A stretch of DNA of 64,000 nt, from positions 6,101,501-6,165,500 of the forward strand of contig NZ_CP062260.1 in NCBI RefSeq assembly GCF_014863545.1. Reading direction: 5' to 3'. Origin of the DNA: Paenibacillus sp. JNUCC32. GTDB lineage: Bacteria > Bacillota > Bacilli > Paenibacillales > Paenibacillaceae. Below are positions 34,940 through 42,427 of this stretch, in pieces. The notes under the pieces are model-generated. The model searched no databases, was not told the DNA's origin, and saw only the letters and a program-made list of their open reading frames with translations. Numbering within the stretch: position 1 is the stretch's first letter; each line of letters opens with the position of its first letter. The position numbers and the translations under genes are program-made.

Positions 34940-37900
34940 TTAATCTTCGATTCTTTTCTTGCTGAACTTCATCAGGAACTCGTATACGATCGGTACAACC
35001 ACGAGCGTCAGCAGCGTGGAACTGATCAGACCGCCGATAACCGTGATGCCGAGCCCTTTCGAGATAATGCCTGCGCTGCTCTCCCAGCCGAATACGAGAG
35101 GCAGGAGCGCGCCGATGGTTGCCAGTGCCGTCATCAGAATCGGACGAAGACGGGTAGCGCCGGCTTCGAGCAGGGCTTCGCGCGTGCTCATTCCTTCGCG
35201 TTCCATATGGATCACGCGGTCGATCAACACGATCGCGTTTGTCACAACGATACCGATCAGCATGAGCACGCCCATCAGTGCAGACACGTTCAGTGTTTCG
35301 CCCGTGACGAGCAGGCCTATGATAGCGCCGATGACAATGAACGGCAGCGAGAACAGGATGGCGAATGGAGCGAGTCCCCCGCCAAACGTAACCACGAGTA
35401 CAAAGTATACGATAGCGATGGCCGCCAGCATGGCGAGCCCGAGCTGTCCGAAGGTTTCGTTAATTTGCTCGGTGACGCCTCCGAATTGGACGGACACGCC
35501 GTCTGGAAGCTCAAGCTTGTTCACTTCGGTCTCCAGGTTGGTCGAAGCCGAGCCTACGTCGCTGGACAGGATGTCGGCTGTGACACTCACAACCATTTTA
35601 CCGTCGATGCGCGTAATGGAATCCGGCGTGGTTCCTTTTTCCACCTTGGCCACATCCTTGATCGGCACTTCGATGCCAAGCGGAGAGGTCACGGTTTCGT
35701 TCTCGATTTCCTTAATGCTCTTGTAGGTTTTGCTGTCCGCTTCAATATAAACATTGTAGGTTTTGTCTTCGATCTTGACTTCGGTCAAGACCGGACGTTC
35801 CCGTACCGGGGCCAGCTTCATGGCCAGCTGTCCGGCCGTCAGGCCCAGTGAGCTGAGCTTCTCTTGATCGGCTACCAGCGTGTACTGCTCAAACGCTTCG
35901 GACAAGCTGGTTTCCGCATTTTCAAACGTCGCGGTATCCTTGTTCGCAAGCTCTGCGATTTGATCGGCCACCGGCTTGATCTGCTCCAGCGAGTCGCCGA
36001 AGACGTTCACCGTCAGCTGGCTGCCGCCAAAGCCGCCGGCTGCCATGTCCATATTGGACCAAGTGCCGTCCGGCACTTCCTTGGCAAGATCTTCGATGAG
36101 CGTCTTTTTGACGTCTTCGAAGTTTTTCGTGTCCGGATCATACATAACGTAGAACAATCCTGAATTGGCGGAGCCCATGCCCAGCGGATTGCTTCCGCCG
36201 ATGGAGTATTGCATCGATTGTACGCCTGGTTGATCCAGGATCAGCTTCTCGGCTTTTAAGGCTCGATCCTCAACATCCTCCAGCATTACGCCAGGCTCAG
36301 GTGAATAGGTGACCATCGCGTATTTGTCTTCCTGTTCCGGAATAAAGCTTACGCCCAGGTACTTGGTCAAGAACAAGCTTCCAACGAGCAGCACGATGGC
36401 TGCCAGGAAGGTAATCGCTTTGTGATTCAAGGTCCATTTCAAGATGGAGCGATAGCCGCGGGCCATGGCACCCGGCTTCTCTTCATGATCATGTGTGTTC
36501 TTCAAGCCTTTGCGGAACAGGCTGTGCGCCATGGCAGGTACGAGCGTAATCGCCACGACCAGGGAAGCAAGCAGGGCAAAGACCATCGTCAATGCAAACG
36601 GCATGAACAGCTCTCCTACCATGCCGCTGACCAATGTAAGCGGCAGGAATACCGCGATGGTCACGATGGTGGAGGACATGATCGGCACAAACATTTCGCG
36701 CGTAGCGGCGCTGATGAGCTCTCGGCCCTTCAATTTCTCGGTCGAGAGGGACATGCGCCGGTAAATATTCTCGATAACCACGATGGAGTCATCGACAACC
36801 CGGCCGATGGCAACGGTCATGGCACCGAGCGACATCATGTTCAAGGTGATATCCATTTGCTTCAGGCACAGAACCGCAATCAGCAAGGACAGCGGGATCG
36901 AAATGATCGAAATAATCGTCGAACGGATGTTGCGCAGGAAGACCATAATGATCAGAACGGCGAACAACGCACCGAATAATGCCTTGGAAAGCATCGTATG
37001 GACAGAGTCCTCTATCGGCTTGCCTTGGTCCAGCATGATCGTCAGATCCATGCCAGGATACAGGCCTCTCAATTCTTCGGCTTTGTCTTTGACCTGGTTT
37101 ACGACGTCAACCGTGTTGGCATCGTTTGCTTTTACGATTTGGATACCGATCGATTCCTTCCCGTTGGTGCGGGAGATGGATTCCGAGGAGCCGATCACTT
37201 CAATGTTGGCAATCTCGCTCAGTTTGACGGTTGGAATGCCGGTAGGCATACCAGGAGCGCTATTTTGTCCACCAGCGCCAGCACCAGCACCGGCAGCGGC
37301 TTCAGCGCCAGCACCAGGCGCGGTTTGCTGGCCGGCCCCTGCAGCATCGCCAGGCGGCTGTTGCTGCTGGCCTGCACCGGCATTCGGAGCACCGGCGCCG
37401 GCAGACGCATCCGCCCCGCCGCCACCCGGAATGACCGGAATAGCGATATTCTTCAGATCGTCGATGCCGATGATGCCGCCATCAACGGCAACGGCTTTTT
37501 GGGACTTTTCCATTTCGAACATGCCGAGCGGAGCGTACAGCGCCGAACCTTGCACGATACCTTTGACGGTATCCTCGGTCAGGCCAAGCTCGCTCATTTT
37601 GTCCTGGTTAAACTTAAGCTGTACCTCATTCACGAATTGGCCGGCTACCTGGATGGAGGCAACTCCGTCCAAATCCTCCAGCTCGGGAACGATGTCATTC
37701 TCCGTGATGCGAGTCAATTCATCCAATTCCATGTTGTCTTTGTTAGCAATGCTTAACGAGACAACCGGCATGGAGCTCATGCTGAATTTGGATATGGTAG
37801 GTTTCTGGGCGTCGTCAGGCAGCTTTACCTCGTTGATGGCTTCGCGAACAGCCGCCGTAGCGTTGTCCAGATCACTACCATAATCAAACTCAACCATGAC

Positions 37901-38173
37901 ATTCGCTGCATTCTCCATGGAAGTGGAGGTTACGGTTTTGACGCCGTCGATATTACGGAGTCTCGTCTCGAGCGGTTTGGTTACATCCTCCACAACGCCT
38001 TCGGGAGATGCACCAGGATAAATGGCGGTGACACTCAAGAACGGAACGTTAATATCCGGAATGGTTTCTTGCTTCATCGTCAGTCCGCCGTACAATCCAC
38101 CGAAGCTGACGATGATGGTCAGCAGCCAGATCGCAAACTTGTTGCGCAGCGAGAAATTGATAATTCCTTTCAT
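34940..38173 (-). CDS. RND-family efflux transporter (SwrC/AcrB-like)
   Basis: A 1077-residue proton-driven exporter with twelve membrane helices in two repeats. Helix 1 starts at residue 10 (FAIWLLTIIVSFGGLYGGLTM). The helix 4 proton-relay aspartates are in AIGRVVDDSIVVIENIYRRM, and GVLMLIGIVVTNAIVLIDRV is the helix 10 counterpart. It resembles B. subtilis SwrC, a Gram-positive RND exporter for surfactin-like compounds. An unusual insert rich in Ala, Gly, Pro and Gln (about residues 248-312) sits in the first extracellular porter region. GGAGAG before ATG 38173 sets the start. The tetR gene lies 27 bp upstream, so both form one operon. Confidence 0.92.
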   Translation of the reverse strand: MKGIINFSLRNKFAIWLLTIIVSFGGLYGGLTMKQETIPDINVPFLSVTAIYPGASPEGVVEDVTKPLETRLRNIDGVKTVTSTSMENAANVMVEFDYGSDLDNATAAVREAINEVKLPDDAQKPTISKFSMSSMPVVSLSIANKDNMELDELTRITENDIVPELEDLDGVASIQVAGQFVNEVQLKFNQDKMSELGLTEDTVKGIVQGSALYAPLGMFEMEKSQKAVAVDGGIIGIDDLKNIAIPVIPGGGGADASAGAGAPNAGAGQQQQPPGDAAGAGQQTAPGAGAEAAAGAGAGAGGQNSAPGMPTGIPTVKLSEIANIEVIGSSESISRTNGKESIGIQIVKANDANTVDVVNQVKDKAEELRGLYPGMDLTIMLDQGKPIEDSVHTMLSKALFGALFAVLIIMVFLRNIRSTIISIISIPLSLLIAVLCLKQMDITLNMMSLGAMTVAIGRVVDDSIVVIENIYRRMSLSTEKLKGRELISAATREMFVPIMSSTIVTIAVFLPLTLVSGMVGELFMPFALTMVFALLASLVVAITLVPAMAHSLFRKGLKNTHDHEEKPGAMARGYRSILKWTLNHKAITFLAAIVLLVGSLFLTKYLGVSFIPEQEDKYAMVTYSPEPGVMLEDVEDRALKAEKLILDQPGVQSMQYSIGGSNPLGMGSANSGLFYVMYDPDTKNFEDVKKTLIEDLAKEVPDGTWSNMDMAAGGFGGSQLTVNVFGDSLEQIKPVADQIAELANKDTATFENAETSLSEAFEQYTLVADQEKLSSLGLTAGQLAMKLAPVRERPVLTEVKIEDKTYNVYIEADSKTYKSIKEIENETVTSPLGIEVPIKDVAKVEKGTTPDSITRIDGKMVVSVTADILSSDVGSASTNLETEVNKLELPDGVSVQFGGVTEQINETFGQLGLAMLAAIAIVYFVLVVTFGGGLAPFAILFSLPFIVIGAIIGLLVTGETLNVSALMGVLMLIGIVVTNAIVLIDRVIHMEREGMSTREALLEAGATRLRPILMTALATIGALLPLVFGWESSAGIISKGLGITVIGGLISSTLLTLVVVPIVYEFLMKFSKKRIED
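37245..37440 (-). repeat. Low-complexity GCxCCAGC-type repeat within RND gene
   Basis: The DNA that encodes the Ala/Gly/Pro/Gln insert is built of imperfect short units such as GCACCAGC and CACCGGC. It stays in frame. Such tracts can expand or shrink by slippage, so the insert length may differ among strains. Confidence 0.6.
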
Positions 38174-38200
38174 TAGGCGATTCTCTCTCCTCTCCAAACT

Positions 38201-39154
38201 CTATGTCTCTAATTTGAACGAATTCCCCTGCATCATGCCGCCGGGCGTAAGATAGCTTTCAAGCACAGTCGAAATCGTGCCTTTGAGCTCGGTATACAAT
38301 GCTTCAATTTCCTCGATCCCCTCCAAGTTAGCAAGCATTCCTTTCAGAACGGCCCGGCTGGGCTGGAGGCCAAGCAGCTCTTTCTCCATAATATTGAGGG
38401 ACTCCATCGCATCTTCCCGCTCTTCCGGCTCGGCCTGACTCTTCTTCAGTTCGCTTTTCATTGCCTTAATAACGATGAGCGGATGACGCTGTTTGCGAAT
38501 GTCGGTCGGGCACAGCTGGCCCAATTGCCCAACGGCCTCCATCGGAATCAACGGCTCGGGCCGTCTTCGCAGAATGCTTGCAACAATATCATCGAGCAGC
38601 TGGATCTGGTGATCAGCGGTGATTCCCACATTCAAATGGAATCCCGGCATGAACAGGAAACGGATATACGCGCCCAGCATGCTGCCCATAAACATGCCGA
38701 TCTCCATCGTATACGGCTCAACGTCCGGTCCATAAATGCTTTTGAGCTTATTGTTAAACCACTGCAATGCAGCGAGCATTTCCTGCCGCATGTTTTCCTT
38801 GTCAAAAGGCGGTTTTCCCGGCATCTGATCATGGAACTGCTTCAGGAGAAATTCCCGGATCTCCAGAAAATGGATCAGGAGCACTTCCGTCTGCTTACGC
38901 AGCTGTTCCTTAGGCGCAAGCAGCGGATCGTGGTCGACCCGGAGAATCTCGTCTTTAATCCGGCCTGCGATATGCTCGTAAATGCTCTTTTCCAGTTCCT
39001 CTTTGGACTTGAAATGAAGATAGAGGCTGCCTTTCGACATCCCGCATACTTCGGCGATTTCCTGCATGGAGGTAACCGAAGAGCCCTTCGCGGAAAACAG
39101 CTGCATCGCAGTGATGAGAATTTGCTGTCGTTTTTCTGCCGTTTTATCAGCCAA
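38201..39154 (-). CDS. TetR/AcrR-family regulator of the RND exporter
   Basis: The N-terminal helix-turn-helix (residues 8-55; TSMQEIAEVCGMSKGSLYLHFKSKEEL) is typical of TetR. The protein is 317 residues long, about 100 more than usual; the extra C-terminal part (residues 215-317) is charged and probably coiled-coil (ELKKSQAEPEEREDAMES). TTG at 39154 follows GAGGTGAG. It is the first gene of the operon with the RND exporter. A palindrome at 39195-39210, just after the promoter, is the likely self-operator. The ligand is unknown. Confidence 0.9.
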   Translation of the reverse strand: MADKTAEKRQQILITAMQLFSAKGSSVTSMQEIAEVCGMSKGSLYLHFKSKEELEKSIYEHIAGRIKDEILRVDHDPLLAPKEQLRKQTEVLLIHFLEIREFLLKQFHDQMPGKPPFDKENMRQEMLAALQWFNNKLKSIYGPDVEPYTMEIGMFMGSMLGAYIRFLFMPGFHLNVGITADHQIQLLDDIVASILRRRPEPLIPMEAVGQLGQLCPTDIRKQRHPLIVIKAMKSELKKSQAEPEEREDAMESLNIMEKELLGLQPSRAVLKGMLANLEGIEEIEALYTELKGTISTVLESYLTPGGMMQGNSFKLET

Positions 39155-39194
39155 TCAATAGCTCACCTCGCTTGAGAACTTATCGGTTCTTAGA

Positions 39195-39210
39195 TTGACC
39201 ATAGGGTCAA
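39195..39210 (-). promoter_or_regulatory. Putative TetR operator of the RND operon
   Basis: TTGACC-ATAG-GGTCAA is a 16-bp interrupted palindrome lying immediately downstream of the -10 box, at the presumed transcription start of the tetR-RND operon. Confidence 0.6.
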
Positions 39211-39215
39211 GAAAT

Positions 39216-39245
39216 ATTATATATGAAAAAGAACGACCGTTTCAA
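39216..39245 (-). promoter_or_regulatory. Promoter of the tetR-RND operon
   Basis: On the minus strand TTGAAA (39245-39240) and TATAAT (39221-39216) are 18 bp apart. The -35 lies inside the loop of the terminator of the upstream SMR operon. Confidence 0.7.
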
Positions 39246-39260
39246 CTTTACTACGGTCGT
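39226..39260 (-). terminator. Terminator of the tetR-SMR-SMR operon
   Basis: ACGACCGT (39260-39253) pairs with ACGGTCGT (39240-39233) on the minus strand and TTCTTTTTC follows. The 12-base loop holds the -35 box of the next operon. Confidence 0.7.
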
Positions 39261-39306
39261 CCTTTTCGTTAGGTTCTGAAAACTTGCGATTTTTCTTGAA
39301 AAAATA

Positions 39307-39621
39307 TTAGCTGATCAATTTCAGGCCTACGGCCGAGCACAGGATCATGGCGATAAACAGCACTCTCCGCCATTCCTTGGGCTCCCCGAACAGAAACATG
39401 CCGGTCAAGGCCCCGCCGGCCGTTCCGATACCCGTCCAGATCGCATAAGCGGTCCCCATGGGCAGCTCGGTCATGGCGTAGGAGAGGAGGGAGAAGCTGG
39501 CGGCGAAGGATAAGGCCAAAATCAGTACATAACGCCAGCCTTTGCGATCCGACACGCCTTTGATGCCGATGACGCCGCCGATTTCGAATAATCCGGCAAA
39601 TATAAGCGCAATCCAAGCCAT
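39307..39621 (-). CDS. Small multidrug resistance (SMR) family protein, subunit 2
   Basis: A 104-residue, four-helix membrane protein of the EmrE/SugE family. The key glutamate is in helix 1 (ALIFAGLFEIGGVIGIK) and the conserved AYAIWTGIGTAGGALTGMFLFGE stretch in helices 3-4 is intact. Its start codon overlaps the stop codon of the preceding SMR gene by one base, so the two are translationally coupled and probably form a heterodimer like YkkC/YkkD. Substrates of paired SMR proteins include quaternary ammonium compounds; guanidinium is the alternative, but no guanidine riboswitch is seen here. Confidence 0.9.
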   Translation of the reverse strand: MAWIALIFAGLFEIGGVIGIKGVSDRKGWRYVLILALSFAASFSLLSYAMTELPMGTAYAIWTGIGTAGGALTGMFLFGEPKEWRRVLFIAMILCSAVGLKLIS

Positions 39622-39962
39622 TATTTATTCACCTCCGGTTCCGCGTGGTCAGCCGTAACGAGCTTAAGGCCGATGACGCCGGCAAGCAGCACGCAGATCA
39701 GAAGCACCTTGACCAGTTTAAACGGCTCTCCGAAGAACAGCATTTCGGACGCGACCGTTCCGGCGGTGCCGATCCCCGTAAAGACGGCATATACGGTTCC
39801 GACCGGCAGCCGTTTGGCCGCCTCGATAATAAGATAGAAGCTCGCTGCGATGGCGGCCAAGGTCCCAAGCCATTCCCAGATGTTGGCGGAATGCTTCAAC
39901 CCCATCACCCATATGATTTCAACCAATCCAGCCAGCAGCACGTAACCCCAGTTGCGATTCAT
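39621..39962 (-). CDS. Small multidrug resistance (SMR) family protein, subunit 1
   Basis: A 113-residue, four-helix SMR protein with the conserved glutamate in GYVLLAGLVEIIWVMGLKHS and the signature VGTVYAVFTGIGTAGTVASEMLFFGE. The C-terminus is slightly longer than usual and charged (ADHAEPEVNK). The frame can begin at GTG 39974, but AAAGGAG overlaps it, so ATG 39962 is preferred. It follows its regulator gene by about 97 bp and overlaps the second SMR gene. Confidence 0.9.
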   Translation of the reverse strand: MNRNWGYVLLAGLVEIIWVMGLKHSANIWEWLGTLAAIAASFYLIIEAAKRLPVGTVYAVFTGIGTAGTVASEMLFFGEPFKLVKVLLICVLLAGVIGLKLVTADHAEPEVNK

Positions 39963-40059
39963 TATGTTTGTCACTCCTTTTATGAAAAGAACGGTAACCT
40001 TACATTACAAATTCTTTCGACTACAACTTCCTGCTTAGGATGCGTCATTCCATCAGGAT

Positions 40060-40656
40060 TTAACTCTTGTGGTTATATCTTTGCTTCGTTACCCCTAACC
40101 AATACACAGGCCAAGCAGCTGCAAGGCGTCTTGAGGCCCGTTCTTCCCCGCCGTACACGGTTTCCAGATGGATCCCGTCCACCAAGGTCATAAAGGCTAT
40201 CGCCGCATTGCGCGGATGACGGATGATGCGGCCCTGCTCCGGGCAGCCCGCGGCAAGCAGCTTCGACAGGTTCTGCTCCTGTTGATCCAGCAGCGGATAC
40301 ACCATCGCCATCACTTCGTCATACAGCGTGCTAGGCGGGAAGAAGGCCATCCGCATGAAGAACTGGACCTCGTCATCCATTTGATAAGCTTGGAGACGAT
40401 TCTCAAGAAATCCGTGCAGCTGCTGCTCCAGCGGCCAATCGGAATGGTCAAGGAAATAGGCTACCATCATTTCCTCCTGACGATGGAATACGTCCTGGAG
40501 CACTTGCAGAAACAAATCCTTCTTACTCGAAAAATGGGCGTATATCGACGGTTTCTTGATACCGCAATCGTCGGCGATATGTTTTAGCGATGCCCCTTCG
40601 TAACCGTTTTTGGCAAAGTGGGCAAGAGCGGACTGTTTAATGTCGGCGGCACTCAT
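40060..40656 (-). CDS. TetR/AcrR-family regulator of the SMR pair
   Basis: A 198-residue regulator of normal TetR size. The helix-turn-helix reads ASLKHIADDCGIKKPSIYAH (residues about 22-41) and the rest is a helical ligand-binding domain. The ATG follows AGGAGG. A perfect 20-bp palindrome sits 12 bp upstream at the presumed transcription start, the expected self-operator, and two SMR exporter genes follow on the same strand. It probably responds to cationic drugs exported by the SMR pair. Confidence 0.9.
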   Translation of the reverse strand: MSAADIKQSALAHFAKNGYEGASLKHIADDCGIKKPSIYAHFSSKKDLFLQVLQDVFHRQEEMMVAYFLDHSDWPLEQQLHGFLENRLQAYQMDDEVQFFMRMAFFPPSTLYDEVMAMVYPLLDQQEQNLSKLLAAGCPEQGRIIRHPRNAAIAFMTLVDGIHLETVYGGEERASRRLAAAWPVYWLGVTKQRYNHKS

Positions 40657-40667
40657 TGAATTCCTCC

Positions 40668-40687
40668 TAACTAACGATCGTTAGTTA
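40668..40687 (-). promoter_or_regulatory. Perfect 20-bp palindromic TetR operator
   Basis: TAACTAACGATCGTTAGTTA is identical on both strands. It overlaps the transcription start region and lies next to the ribosome site of the regulator gene. Confidence 0.85.
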
Positions 40688-40689
40688 TA

Positions 40690-40718
40690 TTTCTATCAAA
40701 TGGCGTCAGCATTGTCAA
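40690..40718 (-). promoter_or_regulatory. Promoter of the tetR-SMR-SMR operon
   Basis: On the minus strand TTGACA (40718-40713) and TAGAAA (40695-40690) are 17 bp apart, directly upstream of the palindrome. Confidence 0.6.
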
Positions 40719-40767
40719 TCTCTTTTTTCTGGGACATCGGGCACTTGCCGACCCAAGGAGAACAGTC

Positions 40768-40796
40768 TTTAGTTCCTGGGGGAGATCATGTAGAAT
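40768..40796 (+). promoter_or_regulatory. Putative promoter of cardiolipin synthase
   Basis: TTTAGT (40768-40773) and TAGAAT (40791-40796) are 17 bp apart, about 60 bp before the start codon. Confidence 0.4.
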
Positions 40797-40857
40797 ATGT
40801 GTGACCAGCATCGTGCATACAAAGACAGAAACGATGAAGAACAAGGGGTAAATGGAT

Positions 40858-42360
40858 ATGAGAAAGGGCATAGAGGCTGTACTGATCACCGCGCTATTGT
40901 TCGCGTTTTATTATTTTGGCATGCATTATTTCGGGAAGACGACAGGGACGGTTATCGGGATATTCTCTACGCTGACCGTCGTATCCATCGGATTCATGAT
41001 TTTTATGGAGAATCGCCATCCTTCCAGCACCATGGCCTGGATCCTGCTGCTGGCGCTTGTCCCCATCGTCGGGCTCGTCTTTTATTTTTTGTTCGGACAG
41101 AACTATTTCAAACGGAGAAAATACGATAAAAAGGCGAGGAAGGACGGCCTGGTCTACACCAGCGAGGTCCTGCGCAAGAACACCCCCGACGTCTCCTGCT
41201 TCAAGCCGGAAGTGCAGCAGCTGCTTCAGCTGTCCACCCGGCTTGCGCGCACGCCGATATCGTTCTCAAGCGACACGAAGGTGCTGACCGATGGGGAAGA
41301 GACCTTTGCTGCATTGATTGCGGAGCTGGAGCAAGCGGCGCACCATATTCATATGGAATATTACATTTACCGCCCGGATGCGATCGGAACGCAGATCCAG
41401 GAAATTTTGATACGGAAGGCGAGGCAAGGGATTGCCGTGCGATTTATGGTGGACGCCGTCGGCAGCCTCCAGCTGCCGCCTTCCTTCCTGCAGGAGATGC
41501 GGGATGCGGGCGTGCAGGTGGCCGTGTTCGGCAGTCCCAAGACGATCTTCTTCACGAGCCGCGTAAATTACCGCAATCATCGCAAAATCGTCGTGATCGA
41601 CGGCAGCGTCGGGTTCGTTGGCGGCTTGAATGTGGGAGACGAGTATTTAAGCCGCAGCAAAGCATTCGGTTTCTGGCGCGACACCCATATGCTTGTCCGG
41701 GGAGAAGCGGTCCGTACGCTTCAGGTTGTATTTTTGCAGGATTGGCAGTATATGACGGGGGAGCAGCCGAACGAGCCGATCTATTACTCCCCGGATTTGC
41801 TGGAGAACCGCAGCGGCGCCGTACAGATTATCGCAAGCGGTCCGGATAATGAACGGAGAGCCCTCAAGAACATTTTTTTCTCCATGATTGTGTCGGCTCG
41901 TAAGTCGGTGTGGCTGGCTACGCCTTATTTTATACCGGATGAGGACATTCTTACCGCGCTCAGGGTTGCCGCCTTATCGGGTCTTGACGTGCGCATTCTG
42001 TTTCCGTCGAAGCCGGACAAGTGGCTGCCCTTCCTCGCGTCCCATTCCTATTTTCCGGCCCTGCTGGATGTTGGGGTAAGGGTCTATGAATACGAAAAAG
42101 GGTTCATGCACTCCAAGCTGCTGATCGTCGACGGCGAGGTGGCCACCATCGGAACGGCCAATATGGACATGCGGAGCTTCCATCTTAATTTTGAAGTCAA
42201 CGCATTGCTCGTACACACGGACAGCGTAAGCAAGCTGGTATCCGATTTCGAGCATGACCTGGAATCCGCCATCGTGTACGACCGCCATCATACCCGCAAG
42301 AAGAGAATCATGACACGGCTGCTTGAATCCGCTGCCCGGCTGATGTCCCCCCTGTTGTAA
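40858..42360 (+). CDS. cls: Cardiolipin synthase
   Basis: A 500-residue membrane enzyme of the phospholipase D superfamily that joins two phosphatidylglycerols into cardiolipin. Two N-terminal membrane helices (residues 5-60) anchor it. Both HKD motifs are complete: NHRKIVVIDG (around residues 238-247) and MHSKLLIVDG (around residues 416-425). ATG codons at 40852 and 40858 are in frame; AAGGGGT spacing favours 40858. It is convergent with a second PLD-superfamily gene whose motifs are degenerate. Confidence 0.92.
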   Translation: MRKGIEAVLITALLFAFYYFGMHYFGKTTGTVIGIFSTLTVVSIGFMIFMENRHPSSTMAWILLLALVPIVGLVFYFLFGQNYFKRRKYDKKARKDGLVYTSEVLRKNTPDVSCFKPEVQQLLQLSTRLARTPISFSSDTKVLTDGEETFAALIAELEQAAHHIHMEYYIYRPDAIGTQIQEILIRKARQGIAVRFMVDAVGSLQLPPSFLQEMRDAGVQVAVFGSPKTIFFTSRVNYRNHRKIVVIDGSVGFVGGLNVGDEYLSRSKAFGFWRDTHMLVRGEAVRTLQVVFLQDWQYMTGEQPNEPIYYSPDLLENRSGAVQIIASGPDNERRALKNIFFSMIVSARKSVWLATPYFIPDEDILTALRVAALSGLDVRILFPSKPDKWLPFLASHSYFPALLDVGVRVYEYEKGFMHSKLLIVDGEVATIGTANMDMRSFHLNFEVNALLVHTDSVSKLVSDFEHDLESAIVYDRHHTRKKRIMTRLLESAARLMSPLL

Positions 42361-42427
42361 ACGCAGCGGAAGAAGCCGGGAACGGCCGCTTCCCTAAACC
42401 TGTTCGTTCCATCTATTTGTAAGAATT

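Noticed and set aside
37245..37440. CRISPR-like repeat array
   Set aside because: The repeats are short, imperfect, contiguous and in frame within an RND gene; there are no spacers and no cas genes.
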